This document shows, piece after piece, positions 38,866-47,653 of a stretch of 64,000 bases of DNA. Under the pieces are notes generated by a model. That model was not told the origin of the DNA. It ran no database searches and saw nothing but the letters and a program-made list of their open reading frames with translations. The stretch is from Cupriavidus sp. IDO (lineage in GTDB: Bacteria > Pseudomonadota > Gammaproteobacteria > Burkholderiales > Burkholderiaceae): positions 1 through 64,000 of the forward strand of contig NZ_JWMA01000006.1 of NCBI RefSeq assembly GCF_000812465.1, given 5' to 3'. The translations under genes were made by a program, and so were the position numbers. How positions within the stretch are numbered: position 1 is the first letter of the stretch; each line of letters opens with the position of its first letter.

Positions 38866-39726
38866 TCAGCCGAGTGGCTCCAGGGCATCGAGGAGCGCCC
38901 GCTTCAACATCACCCTGCCGAGCTGAAGCCGGTATTCGCCATCCGCGAAATTGTCTTCCAGCGGGCTCACCTCGGCGAACGCAGCGTCGACGATGGCATC
39001 GACCCTGTCCGTGAGGCCGGTGAAGTTGCCTTCCAGCAAGGCCTCGGCCTCCCTTGCGCGGAACGCGGCATCGGCGACGCCGGTAATGCCGATCCGCCCC
39101 CAGGCGTAGCCATCCTGGCCAGCCTCGATCGCGACGGCCGCGGCAGCCACCGCGTAGCCTGACGACGGGTGGCGGAACTTGCGGTATGCGACCCGGCCCG
39201 GGACCGGCAATGGCACGCGGATGCGCGTCAGGACCTCGTCCGGCGCCACGGCCGTGGACATGAAGCCGACGAAGAATTCATGCGCGGGTACGCGCCGCGT
39301 GCCTTGTTCGCCCACCACCTCCATCTCGGCGCCCAGCGCAAGCACGACCGCCGGCCAGTCGGCCGACGGATCGGCATGCACCAGCGCGCCACCGATCGTG
39401 CCACGGTTCCTGACCGTCGGATCGGCAATCACGCTGGCGGCACGCGAAAACAGCGGCGCCAGCTGCCTGAGCTCCGCGTTCGCCTCCAGTTCGGCGTGAG
39501 TCGTGGCGCTGCCGATCGACACCGAATCCTCGTGGACCGTGATGCCACGGAGTTCCGGCAGGCGGCCGATATCGACCAGCAAGCCAGGCCGCGCCAGCCT
39601 GAGCTTCATCATCGGCAGCAGCGTATGGCCGCCGGCCAGGATCTTCGCCTCGGGGTTCTGCGCCAGGACGGAGAGCGCCTGTTGCACACTGCTCGCCCTG
39701 AGGTATTCGACTTCATAGGGAATCAT
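38866..39726 (-). CDS. FAD-binding medium subunit of a molybdenum hydroxylase (CoxM-like)
   Basis: 286-residue flavoprotein subunit that passes electrons from the Mo centre via Fe/S clusters to an acceptor. FAD motifs AGGHTL (31-36) and TIGG (110-113) are intact. The C-terminal CO_deh_flav_C domain is present (KFRHPSSGYAVAAAAVA near 187). Its start overlaps the stop of the large-subunit gene by 4 bp, so it is the third gene of a coxS-coxL-coxM type operon. Confidence 0.93.
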   Translation of the reverse strand: MIPYEVEYLRASSVQQALSVLAQNPEAKILAGGHTLLPMMKLRLARPGLLVDIGRLPELRGITVHEDSVSIGSATTHAELEANAELRQLAPLFSRAASVIADPTVRNRGTIGGALVHADPSADWPAVVLALGAEMEVVGEQGTRRVPAHEFFVGFMSTAVAPDEVLTRIRVPLPVPGRVAYRKFRHPSSGYAVAAAAVAIEAGQDGYAWGRIGITGVADAAFRAREAEALLEGNFTGLTDRVDAIVDAAFAEVSPLEDNFADGEYRLQLGRVMLKRALLDALEPLG

Positions 39727-42098
39727 GCTGCGCTCCGGCTCGTCTCATGGATGGCACGCCAGACCTTCGGCGGCGTCAGCGGCATATCGAGATGGGATAT
39801 GCCGAATGGCTTGAGGGCGTCGCATACCGCCGCGACGACCGCGGGCGGCGCTCCGACGCAGCCCGCCTCCCCGATGCCCTTGACCCCCAGCGGATTCGAC
39901 GGCGCAGGAGAGATATGGAAGCCAGTGCGCATGCGAGGGACCTGCTCGATGCGCGGAAAGCCGTAATCGAGCAGCGAACCCGACAGCAGCTGCCCCGCCT
40001 CGTCATACTTTGCCTCCTCGAACAGGGCCTGCCCGATCCCCTGGGCGATCCCGCCATGCATCTGGCCGTGGCAAAGCATGGGGTTGATCATGACGCCGAC
40101 GTCATCCACCGCGACATAGTCGAGGATCGTCACCACGCCGGTCTCCGCGTCGACTTCCACCACCACGGCATGGCAGCCGTTCGGCGCTCCCAGGGCGGTC
40201 GGCTCATAGAACACGCGCTCCTCCAGCCCGGCTTCAAAACCCCGGGGCAGCTTGTGCGCCAGATATGCCATTCTTGCGACCTGCGAGAATGGAATGACGG
40301 CCGGGTTCGCCGCGCTGGAGAATTGGCCATCCGCATAGTGCACATCCTCTGCCGGGACTTCCAGCATGAAGCCGGCAATCCGCCGCGCCTTTTCGAGAAT
40401 CTTGCCCGCTGCGGTATACGCGGCACTCCCCCCTACGGGCATCGAGCGTGAATTGAAGGTGCCATGGCCCGCCAGCACGCGGTCGGTGTCACCCTGGACG
40501 ACATCGATATCCTCCATCGGCAACTGCAGGGCTTCCGCAACGATCTGCGCATAGCTGGTGGCATGGCCGTGGCCTTGCGGCATCGAGCCGCTGAACAGCG
40601 TGACCTTGCCGTCGGAATGCACCCGGACATGGGCGCTCTCCCAGCCACCCCGGTTGAATCCGACCTTCTCAAGCATCGGCGAAATGCCCATGCCCACGAG
40701 CTCGAGATAACAGATCACACCGATGCCGATGTACTTCCCCTGCTGCCGCAGCGCCGCCTGCTCCTCGCGCCAGCGCTGGTAGCCGATGAGCTCGGTCGCC
40801 TTGTTCAGGCACGCCTCGTAGTCGCCGGAGTCCCATTTGCCGCGCGCGCCATCGTGCGGCGTGTAAGGAAACTGATCGGGCTGCACCAGGTTGCGGCGCC
40901 GCAGCTCGACCGGGTCGATATCGAGTTCCCACGCGACGGCGTCCATCATCCGCTCGATGATGTATGCGGCTTCCGGCCGCCCGGCGCCGCGATAGGCATC
41001 GACCGGCGTGGTATTGGTCGTCACCAGGTTCACTTCCACGTCGACCGACGAGATCTGGTAGTTGCCCGTGATGTAGTTGGCCGTGTTGATGGTAGGAATC
41101 CCCGTCGCCATATTCGACAGGTAGGCGCCGAGGTTGGCGAACGAGCGCAAGCGGATCCCCAGCACCTTGCCGTCGCTGGTGACCGGCGCTTCCACGTACT
41201 CGGTATGCGCACGGCCATGCGTGGTCGCGACGTGGTTTTCACTGCGGGTCTCGGTCCAGCTCACGGGCAGACCGAAATGCTTTGACGCGAATGCCACCAG
41301 CACTTCTTCCGCATAGAAATGCATCTTTGCGCCGAATCCGCCGCCGATATCCGGCGCGACGATCCGCACCCGGTGCTCGGGCCAGCCCAGTGTTTCCGCC
41401 AGCCAGCGTTTCGACATATGCGGAACCTGCGTCGGCACGATAAACGTCAGGCGCTCGTCGATCGGGTCGTAGTTCGCGCACAAGGCGCGCGGTTCGAGCG
41501 GGCTCGGGATCAGCCGCTGATTGACCAGCCGGATCGACACGACCCGGTCGGCCTGCTTCAGCGCGCCCTCGTAGCTGCCGCCCTTCATCCGGAAGACGCC
41601 AATGTGGTTGCCCGGCACGTTGTCGTGGAGTTGCGGCGCGGTGTCCGACAAGGCAGCTTCCGCATCGACCACCGGTGGTAATTCTTCGTAGGCTACCGTG
41701 ACCAGTTCGGCGGCGTCCGCGGCGATCTCGCGCGTTTGTGCCACCACCATCGCCACGGCCTCGCCCACGTATCGCACGCGCTCGGCGGCAAGCGGAGGAT
41801 GCGGCGGCACCTTCGAGTTGCCCACGACCCAGTTCGGCCGGATGTCGCCGACCTTGCCCTGGATGTCCGCATAGGTCAGCACGCCGATCACGCCCGGCAG
41901 CGCCCGCGCGGCCGAGGTGTCGATCTCGCTGACAACGGCATGGGCATAAGGCGACCGCACGAAGGCCGCGAAGACCATGCCCGGAAACACGTGGTCATCC
42001 GTAAACCTGCCCTGGCCACTCATCAGGCGCTTGTCTTCGCGACGGCGGACCGACTTGCCGATGTATCGGGTTGCACTACCGTTCTGTGCTTCGCTCAT
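39723..42098 (-). CDS. Molybdopterin large subunit of a xanthine-oxidase-family hydroxylase (CoxL-like)
   Basis: 791-residue Mo-containing catalytic subunit. It hydroxylates a C-H bond next to N or a carbonyl in relatives. The active-site loop reads AYRGAGR at 368-374; true form I CO dehydrogenase has AYxCSFR, so CO oxidation is unlikely. Other motifs: GGGFGAKMHFYAEEVLVA near 265 and, at the end, the GVKGIGEAG loop with the catalytic Glu. Start at 42098 (MSEAQNGSA) is one base from the coxS stop; the longer frame runs antisense through coxS. Confidence 0.94.
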   Translation of the reverse strand: MSEAQNGSATRYIGKSVRRREDKRLMSGQGRFTDDHVFPGMVFAAFVRSPYAHAVVSEIDTSAARALPGVIGVLTYADIQGKVGDIRPNWVVGNSKVPPHPPLAAERVRYVGEAVAMVVAQTREIAADAAELVTVAYEELPPVVDAEAALSDTAPQLHDNVPGNHIGVFRMKGGSYEGALKQADRVVSIRLVNQRLIPSPLEPRALCANYDPIDERLTFIVPTQVPHMSKRWLAETLGWPEHRVRIVAPDIGGGFGAKMHFYAEEVLVAFASKHFGLPVSWTETRSENHVATTHGRAHTEYVEAPVTSDGKVLGIRLRSFANLGAYLSNMATGIPTINTANYITGNYQISSVDVEVNLVTTNTTPVDAYRGAGRPEAAYIIERMMDAVAWELDIDPVELRRRNLVQPDQFPYTPHDGARGKWDSGDYEACLNKATELIGYQRWREEQAALRQQGKYIGIGVICYLELVGMGISPMLEKVGFNRGGWESAHVRVHSDGKVTLFSGSMPQGHGHATSYAQIVAEALQLPMEDIDVVQGDTDRVLAGHGTFNSRSMPVGGSAAYTAAGKILEKARRIAGFMLEVPAEDVHYADGQFSSAANPAVIPFSQVARMAYLAHKLPRGFEAGLEERVFYEPTALGAPNGCHAVVVEVDAETGVVTILDYVAVDDVGVMINPMLCHGQMHGGIAQGIGQALFEEAKYDEAGQLLSGSLLDYGFPRIEQVPRMRTGFHISPAPSNPLGVKGIGEAGCVGAPPAVVAAVCDALKPFGISHLDMPLTPPKVWRAIHETSRSAA

Positions 42099-42099
42099 C

Positions 42100-42588
42100 T
42101 CAGGACTCCCCGGTGACGGCCGGCGTCTGCTGCAGCCTGTTGGCAGCAAGCAGGACGGCATCCACGATGTTCTGGTACCCGGTGCAGCGGCACAGGTTGC
42201 CGTGCAGCGCTTCCCTGACATCGCTTTCGGCGGGCGCGGGGTGATGCGCGAGCAGTGCGCGTGCCGCAAGCAGCATCCCCGGGGTACAGAAGCCACACTG
42301 CAGCCCATGCAGCTCGTTGAAGGCTTCCTTCAACACGGTCGTCGTGTGGTCGCGCTCCATCCCTTCGATCGTGTGCAGTTCGCAGCCTTCGGTCTGGGCG
42401 GCAAGCACGGTGCATGACTTCACCGTCGTTCCGTCCACAAGCACCGTGCAGGCCCCGCACTGGGAGGTGTCGCAACCGATGTGCACGCCGGTCAGGCGTT
42501 TCTGGTCCCGCAACATATGCACCAGGAGCCGCCTCGGCTCTATCTCGGTTGTGGCGCTCACGCCATTGATGGTGTTTTCTATTTTCAC
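42100..42588 (-). CDS. 2Fe-2S small subunit of the molybdenum hydroxylase (CoxS-like)
   Basis: 162-residue electron-transfer subunit. The plant-type ferredoxin cluster uses C39, C44, C47 and C59; the second cluster uses C98, C101, C133 and C135 (CGFC and CRC motifs). All eight cysteines are present. First gene of the S-L-M operon. A 17-bp box shared with the first TetR gene lies 51 bp upstream. No export signal, so the enzyme is cytosolic. Confidence 0.95.
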   Translation of the reverse strand: MKIENTINGVSATTEIEPRRLLVHMLRDQKRLTGVHIGCDTSQCGACTVLVDGTTVKSCTVLAAQTEGCELHTIEGMERDHTTTVLKEAFNELHGLQCGFCTPGMLLAARALLAHHPAPAESDVREALHGNLCRCTGYQNIVDAVLLAANRLQQTPAVTGES

Positions 42589-42639
42589 AGTCGCCTCTGT
42601 GTCTCCGTTTGCACCTTCAGCATCGGCACGCGTGGTGCT

Positions 42640-42661
42640 TATAGTATTACGATCATAATAC
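42640..42661 (-). promoter_or_regulatory. TetR box 2, upstream of coxS
   Basis: Read leftward, ATGATCGTAATACTATA (42640-42656) differs from TetR box 1 at one of 17 bases. It is embedded in a dyad GTATTA-N6-TAATAC (42644-42661). TTGCCC upstream and TAATAC/TATAAG here make a plausible promoter covered by the box. Confidence 0.65.
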
Positions 42662-42705
42662 CAAAGGGCAAAAAAATTGATTGCGTCCTTCCGCCTGGGC
42701 AGCCC

Positions 42706-43185
42706 TCATTCAGGGGAAGGTGCCAGGGAACCGCCGCCATCCGCCTCCTGGCTGACCAGCTTTTCAAAGCGGGAGAAAAATTCCGACAGGAACCTGTTCG
42801 CCATGGAACCCACCAGGCGGGACCCGATCTGCGCGAGCTTGCCGCCCATCTGCGCCGCGGCCACGTAATGCAGGGAGGTGCCACCTTCGACGTCTTCCAG
42901 GCGGACATCGGCGCCCAGCTTGCCGAAACCCGCTACGCCGCCGCTCCCACTGCCTTCGATGTGATAGCCGATGCCCTCCTGATGGTCAGAGAAGCGGGCC
43001 GTGCCCTTGAACCGGGCCTTGATCGGGCCGACCGCCGCGACGATGACTGCGTCATAACCACCGTCACCTCCCTGCTGGTATTGCTCACATCCCGGCAAAC
43101 ACTGCTGGAAGGTTGCCGGATCATTCAACCGCCTCCAGACCTCTGCCCTGGAAGCCTTGATTACCTGTGCGCCAGTGAATTCCAA
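42706..43185 (-). CDS. CoxG-type SRPBCC family protein
   Basis: 159 residues of the CoxG family (START/SRPBCC fold). In carboxydotrophs CoxG helps bring CO dehydrogenase to the membrane; elsewhere it accompanies many Mo hydroxylases. Diagnostic sequence: the opening MEFTGAQVIKASRAEVW, DPATFQQCLPGCE near 22-34, and GKLAQIGSRLVGSMANRFLSEFF near the end. The membrane-anchoring C-terminal helix of longer CoxG proteins is missing. It has its own promoter with a GTAGAC box. Confidence 0.9.
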   Translation of the reverse strand: MEFTGAQVIKASRAEVWRRLNDPATFQQCLPGCEQYQQGGDGGYDAVIVAAVGPIKARFKGTARFSDHQEGIGYHIEGSGSGGVAGFGKLGADVRLEDVEGGTSLHYVAAAQMGGKLAQIGSRLVGSMANRFLSEFFSRFEKLVSQEADGGGSLAPSPE

Positions 43186-43233
43186 TATCCGTCCCTCCGA
43201 TTTCTGTCATTCCATTGCCGTCATGGCACAACA

Positions 43234-43279
43234 ATCTATCCAGTGTCTATATCGTAGGGAGCAGGTCGCCCGGCGTCAA
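43234..43279 (-). promoter_or_regulatory. Promoter B with GTAGAC box, in front of coxG
   Basis: Reading leftward: TTGACG (43274-43279), 17-bp spacer, TACGAT (43251-43256), and the box ATATAGACACTGGATAGAT (43234-43252) overlapping the -10 by two bases. Expected transcript start is about 60 nt before the coxG ATG. Confidence 0.75.
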
Positions 43280-43375
43280 GGAACGGAAGGACGTTTGCGG
43301 CTAGTGCAAACCCTAGCGCTGTGACCACACCAACTTCTGGACGGGCAGGTAAACCCGGAATTGGCCAACCAGTTC
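43280..43375. other. Core of the coxG-thiolase intergenic region
   Basis: Part of a 408-bp divergent gap (43186-43593). No reading frame of merit on either strand in this stretch; the gap is devoted to promoters B and C and operator D. I see nothing further between 43280 and 43375. Confidence 0.5.
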
Positions 43376-43422
43376 TTGACGTCGCTGAAACCGTAACCCT
43401 AGTATGTAGACAGTGGATACAC
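43376..43422 (+). promoter_or_regulatory. Promoter C with GTAGAC box, thiolase operon
   Basis: TTGACG (43376-43381), 18-bp spacer, TAGTAT (43400-43405), and the box ATGTAGACAGTGGATACAC (43404-43422) overlapping the -10 by two bases. The transcript would have a leader of about 180 nt that contains a fourth copy of the box (43523-43541). Confidence 0.8.
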
Positions 43423-43522
43423 TGAATGCGCAGCGATGATCCGCTGGCAGGCTACGTCAGGCAAGGCATCTGGCACGGACAACACGGCCAACCCTTCGTT
43501 CCGGCATAACACGTGCCCCTTA

Positions 43523-43541
43523 ATGTACCCACTGTCTACAT
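43523..43541 (-). promoter_or_regulatory. Operator D, fourth GTAGAC box
   Basis: Reading leftward ATGTAGACAGTGGGTACAT. It is inverted relative to box C, 119 bp from it start to start, and 52 bp before the thiolase ATG. No promoter hexamers fit around it, so it looks like an auxiliary operator. Confidence 0.7.
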
Positions 43542-43593
43542 TTGATTTCGGAGGCTTTGAACGGCTGCCTCCATCCACCTCAAAGGAGAACCC

Positions 43594-44778
43594 ATGTCTC
43601 GCGCAGTGATCGTTTCGTATGCCCGCACCCCGATCGGCAAGGCCAGCCGAGGGGCATTCAACATGACCCATGGCGCAACCATGGCGGGCCATGTCATCCG
43701 CCATGCCGTCCAGCGCGCCGGGATCGATGGCGGCGAAGTCGAGGACATCATCTTCGGCTGCGGCCAGCCCATCGCCGCCACCGGCGGCAACATTGCGCGC
43801 GCGGGCGGCATCCGCGCCGGCCTGCCGGTGTCGGTGAGCGGCACCACGCTGACCCGCTTCTGCGCCTCCGGGCTGCAGGCGGTGGCCTTTGCCGCGCAGC
43901 GCGTATTGATCGACAAGGTCCCGGTGATGGTGGCGGGTGGCGTCGAATCCATCAGCCTGTCGCAGCCGGTCACGCTGAAGGTCGCCCAGCAAGAGGCGTG
44001 GCTGGCAAAAAATCGCCCTGACGTCTACCTGCACATGATCGACACCGCGGAAATCCTGGCAAAGCGTTATGGCATGTCGCGCGAGCGTGCCGACGAGTTC
44101 TCGGTGCGCAGCCAGCAGCTGACCGTCGAGGCGCAGAAGGCAGGCCGTTTTGCGGATGAGATTGTTCCGCTCGCATCGATCAAGTCCGTGACGGACAAGG
44201 CGACAGGGCAGACATCGACGATGGACTTCCTGCTCGAGGCCGACGAAGGTGTTCGCCCTGACACTACGCTCGACGGACTTCGCGTGCTTCCCGCGGTAAA
44301 GGGCGAGGGCTACCAGGTGACGGCCGGTAACTCCAGCCAGCTGTCGGACGGTGCCGCAGCGCTGGTGGTGATGTCCGAACGCGAAGCGGAACGGCGCGGC
44401 CTCGAACCCTTGGGGTACTTCGTGAGCCTCGCCACCGCGGGGGTGGAACCGGACGAGATGGGAGTCGGCCCGGTCCGTGCGGTGCCGCGCCTGCTGGAGC
44501 GCAACGAGCTCTCCGTCGACGACATCGACCTGTGGGAGCTCAACGAGGCATTCGGTTGCCAGGCGCTGTATTGCATCGACCAGCTGGGCTTGCCGCTGGA
44601 GCGCGTCAATGTCAACGGCGGCGCCATCGCCATCGGTCATCCGTATGGCATGACGGGCGCGCGCCAGGTCGGCCACATCCTGCTCGAAGGGCGTCGCCGC
44701 AAGGCCAAATATGGCGTCGTGACCATGTGCGCCGCCGGCGGCATGGGCGCGGCCGGCCTGTTCGAGTTCATCCACTGA
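43594..44778 (+). CDS. Acetyl-CoA acetyltransferase/thiolase
   Basis: 394-residue thiolase that cleaves a 3-ketoacyl-CoA or condenses two acyl-CoAs. Catalytic residues: C90 in TRFCASG, H349 in [12 protein letters not shown] and C379 in MCAAGGMG. The full set argues for an active enzyme. First gene of a rightward operon with an enoyl-CoA hydratase (28 bp on), an acyl-CoA ligase and a Bug receptor. In such catabolic operons a thiolase normally does the final CoA cleavage. Confidence 0.93.
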   Translation: MSRAVIVSYARTPIGKASRGAFNMTHGATMAGHVIRHAVQRAGIDGGEVEDIIFGCGQPIAATGGNIARAGGIRAGLPVSVSGTTLTRFCASGLQAVAFAAQRVLIDKVPVMVAGGVESISLSQPVTLKVAQQEAWLAKNRPDVYLHMIDTAEILAKRYGMSRERADEFSVRSQQLTVEAQKAGRFADEIVPLASIKSVTDKATGQTSTMDFLLEADEGVRPDTTLDGLRVLPAVKGEGYQVTAGNSSQLSDGAAALVVMSEREAERRGLEPLGYFVSLATAGVEPDEMGVGPVRAVPRLLERNELSVDDIDLWELNEAFGCQALYCIDQLGLPLERVNVNGGAIAIGHPYGMTGARQVGHILLEGRRRKAKYGVVTMCAAGGMGAAGLFEFIH

Positions 44779-44806
44779 GCATCCCAGGAACACAACGGAG
44801 ACACCG

Positions 44807-45598
44807 ATGACCACCATCACCGAGTACGACACGGTCTTTATCGACCGGGACGGCCCCTGCGCCGTCGTCACCATGAACCGGCTGGAGAAGTACAACGCGC
44901 TCAATACCGGACTGCGCAGCGACCTCTACGCGGCGCTGTCGTCGCTGATGGCCGACCGCACGGTCCGCGGCATCGTCCTCTGGGGCGGCACCAAGGCCTT
45001 CGTGGCCGGCGGCGACATCCCCGAAATGCTGGCGCGCCGCCCGATCGAGGCCTTCGTCCCGACCAGCGGTGCGCCCGACCTGTGGGCGCTGATCCATCAC
45101 AGCACCATCCCCGTGATCGCCGCGATTGCCGGGCCGTGCTTTGGCGGTGGCCTGGAGCTGGCCATGGCGTGCGACCTGCGCGTGGCCGCGGACAACGCCT
45201 TGATGGGGCAGACCGAAACCAACGTCGGCCTGATCCCGGGGCGCGGGGGTACCCAGCGGCTGACCCGGCTGGTCGGGGCGACACGCGCCAAGGAGATGAT
45301 CTTTACCGGCGAAATCATCAAGCCGGACGAGGCCTACCGCATCGGTCTGGTCAACAAGGTGGTGCCCGCTGGCGAGTTGCTCGAGGAAGCGAAGGCCTAT
45401 GTGCACCGCATAGCCGAGAAGTCGCCGCACTCGATCGCCATGGCCAAGCTGATGATCAACAACGGCCAGGACGCCAGTCTCGATACGGCGCTGATGCTGG
45501 AACAGCTGGCCTTTGCCACGCTGTTCAGCACGGAAGACATGCACGAAGGCGGCGAAGCGTTCCTGGACAAGCGCCGTCCGGTCTACCGGGGAGTCTGA
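44807..45598 (+). CDS. Enoyl-CoA hydratase/isomerase family protein
   Basis: 263-residue crotonase-fold enzyme. The oxyanion-hole segment GGTKAFVAGGDIPEM lies near 63-77 and the second in CFGGGLELAMACD near 110. Both glutamates used by true hydratases appear to be present (GGLELA and TETNVGLIPGRGGTQ), so hydration of a 2-enoyl-CoA is likely. Only 2 bp separate its stop from the ligase start. Confidence 0.92.
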   Translation: MTTITEYDTVFIDRDGPCAVVTMNRLEKYNALNTGLRSDLYAALSSLMADRTVRGIVLWGGTKAFVAGGDIPEMLARRPIEAFVPTSGAPDLWALIHHSTIPVIAAIAGPCFGGGLELAMACDLRVAADNALMGQTETNVGLIPGRGGTQRLTRLVGATRAKEMIFTGEIIKPDEAYRIGLVNKVVPAGELLEEAKAYVHRIAEKSPHSIAMAKLMINNGQDASLDTALMLEQLAFATLFSTEDMHEGGEAFLDKRRPVYRGV

Positions 45599-45600
45599 TC

Positions 45601-47550
45601 ATGAGCCAACTCAGCACACGCGTTATGGCTGGCGCGGCCCATGCGGCCAGCCCGGCGCAACCGGACCCCTACCGCCCTCGGCTGACGGTGACGGCGCTTG
45701 CCGATATCCGGCGTTTCGAGCAGACCCCGCTTGCGGATCGCCACCTGCCCGACAGCACCTACGAGCTGCTGCGCCTGTCGCGCGACCGTGCGCCGGAGGC
45801 GCCCGCCCTGCACTTCTTCACCTCCGGCGACGAGCTGGGCAAGGCGGTCACCATCACCCATGCGCAGCTGTTCGGGCGCATCACGCAGACCGCCAACCTG
45901 CTGCACTCGCTGGGCCTCGGCCCCGATGACGTCATCGGCGTGCTGATGCCGGTGACCCTGGAGTCGCAGTACGCGATCTGGGGCAGCGAGGCGACGGGCG
46001 TTGCCTGCCCGGTCAACTGGATGCTGGAGCCGGAGATTATCGCGGCGCTGCTGCGCAACGCCGGCGCCAAGGCGGTGATCGCCTATGGCCCCGACCCGGA
46101 TATCGAAGCCTGGAACAAGGCCATGCTGGTGCGGCGCGAGCTGCCTGGCGTGCGGCACTGGATCAAGGCCGGCGGCGGCAAGGCGAGCGAGGCAGGGATC
46201 GTCGACCTCGACGCCGAACTTGACCGCTTCGATGGCGAGGCGCTCGACAGCAAACGGGTGTTCTCGTCGCAGGACAGGGCTTCGATGTTCCATACCGGCG
46301 GCACCACCGGCACGCCCAAGCTCGCGCTGCACACCCACGGCAATGAAGTGGCCATGGCGTGGGTAAGCGCGATGCAGATCGACGTCCAGCCGGAAGACGT
46401 GCGGGTCTGCGGGGTACCGATGTTCCACGTCACGGGCGTGCTCACCAACTGCCTGATGCCGCTGGCGCGTGGCGCATCGGTCGTGCTGCTGACAGCCAGC
46501 GGCTGGCGGGATCCCTCCGTCATCCGCAATCTCTGGCAGATCGTCGAACATTTTGGCGTCACCGCGCTGGGCATGGTCCCGAGCGTGGTCAACATGGCGC
46601 TGAACATCCCGATCGGCGACGCTGACATCAGCTCCCTCAAGGCGGCCAGCTGCGGTACGGCGCCGCTGTCGGTGGCGGTCGCCGAGGCGTTCGAGCGCAA
46701 GACCGGCGCGATGATCTTCGAAGGCTACGGGCTAACCGAAGGCACCGCGCTGAGTGCCACCAACCCGCGCTATGGCCAGCGGCGCATCGGCTCCATTGGC
46801 CTGCCCATGGCCTACCAAGAGATGAAGGTGGTCAAGGCTGCCGGCGGGCAGATCCAGCGCGAGTGCGAGCCGGGCGAGCCTGGCATCGTGGTGGTGCGCG
46901 GACCCAATATCTTCGCCGGCTACCTGAACCCGGAGCAGAACAAGAGCATCTGGTTCGAGGGCGGCTGGTTCAATACCGGCGACCTGGGCTATGCGGACGA
47001 GGATGGCTACCTCTGGCTGACCGGCCGCGCCAAGGACCTGATCATCCGCGGCGGCAACAACATCGATCCGCGCATGATCGAAGAGGCGTTGTATCGTCAT
47101 CCCGAAGTTTTCGATGCCGCCGCAGTCGGGCTGCCGGACGCGCATGCGGGGGAACTGCCGGTGGCGTACCTTGCGCTCAAGCCGGGCAGCACCTATCCGA
47201 TCGGACGCATCAAGCACTACGCCTATGAGGTGATTCCGGAACGCGCCGCCGTGCCCAAGCAGTTCTACGTGGTCGATGCCATCCCGAAGACTGCTGTCGG
47301 CAAGATCCAGAAGAACACACTGCGCAGTGACGCCGTGCTGCGGGCCCAGCGGCAGATGCTTGCCGAGGTCAAGGCGGATACGCCGGTGCCGCTGGTGGAT
47401 ATCCGCATCGAAGATCGCGGGGACCAGGGCATCCTGTCCACGCTGGTGCTGCCTGCCACCCTGAGCAACGAGGAAAAGGCGGTCGCGGTTGCCACCATCA
47501 GCCAAGCGTTCACGACGCTGACGATCAAGTACGCGGTGGTCTACGAGTAG
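45601..47550 (+). CDS. AMP-forming acyl-CoA ligase
   Basis: 649 residues, ANL superfamily; activates a carboxylic acid with ATP and CoA. Motifs: HTGGTTGTPKL (A3, about 226), YGLTEGTA (A5, about 376), NTGDLGYADEDGYLW and the hinge GRAKDLIIRGGNNIDP, and the C-terminal lysine in PKTAVGKIQKN. About 30 residues at the N-terminus and 70 at the C-terminus are extra relative to many ligases. The ATG at 45601 is fixed by its position after the hydratase stop. Chain-length preference cannot be read from the sequence. Confidence 0.93.
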   Translation: MSQLSTRVMAGAAHAASPAQPDPYRPRLTVTALADIRRFEQTPLADRHLPDSTYELLRLSRDRAPEAPALHFFTSGDELGKAVTITHAQLFGRITQTANLLHSLGLGPDDVIGVLMPVTLESQYAIWGSEATGVACPVNWMLEPEIIAALLRNAGAKAVIAYGPDPDIEAWNKAMLVRRELPGVRHWIKAGGGKASEAGIVDLDAELDRFDGEALDSKRVFSSQDRASMFHTGGTTGTPKLALHTHGNEVAMAWVSAMQIDVQPEDVRVCGVPMFHVTGVLTNCLMPLARGASVVLLTASGWRDPSVIRNLWQIVEHFGVTALGMVPSVVNMALNIPIGDADISSLKAASCGTAPLSVAVAEAFERKTGAMIFEGYGLTEGTALSATNPRYGQRRIGSIGLPMAYQEMKVVKAAGGQIQRECEPGEPGIVVVRGPNIFAGYLNPEQNKSIWFEGGWFNTGDLGYADEDGYLWLTGRAKDLIIRGGNNIDPRMIEEALYRHPEVFDAAAVGLPDAHAGELPVAYLALKPGSTYPIGRIKHYAYEVIPERAAVPKQFYVVDAIPKTAVGKIQKNTLRSDAVLRAQRQMLAEVKADTPVPLVDIRIEDRGDQGILSTLVLPATLSNEEKAVAVATISQAFTTLTIKYAVVYE

Positions 47551-47653
47551 CCCATTTCCAGAATCAGGGCCTCGCCAGAGGCAGCGCGAGTGGCATGCCG
47601 GCAGCGCTCCACGCCCGGTATGCCGGCTCGCAAGATCCAAAAAGGAGACAACC

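Noticed and set aside
38866..42588. True aerobic CO dehydrogenase (coxMSL)
   Set aside because: The large-subunit loop is AYRGAGR, not the AYxCSFR of form I enzymes, the order is S-L-M, and the other cox accessory genes (coxD, E, F) are absent.
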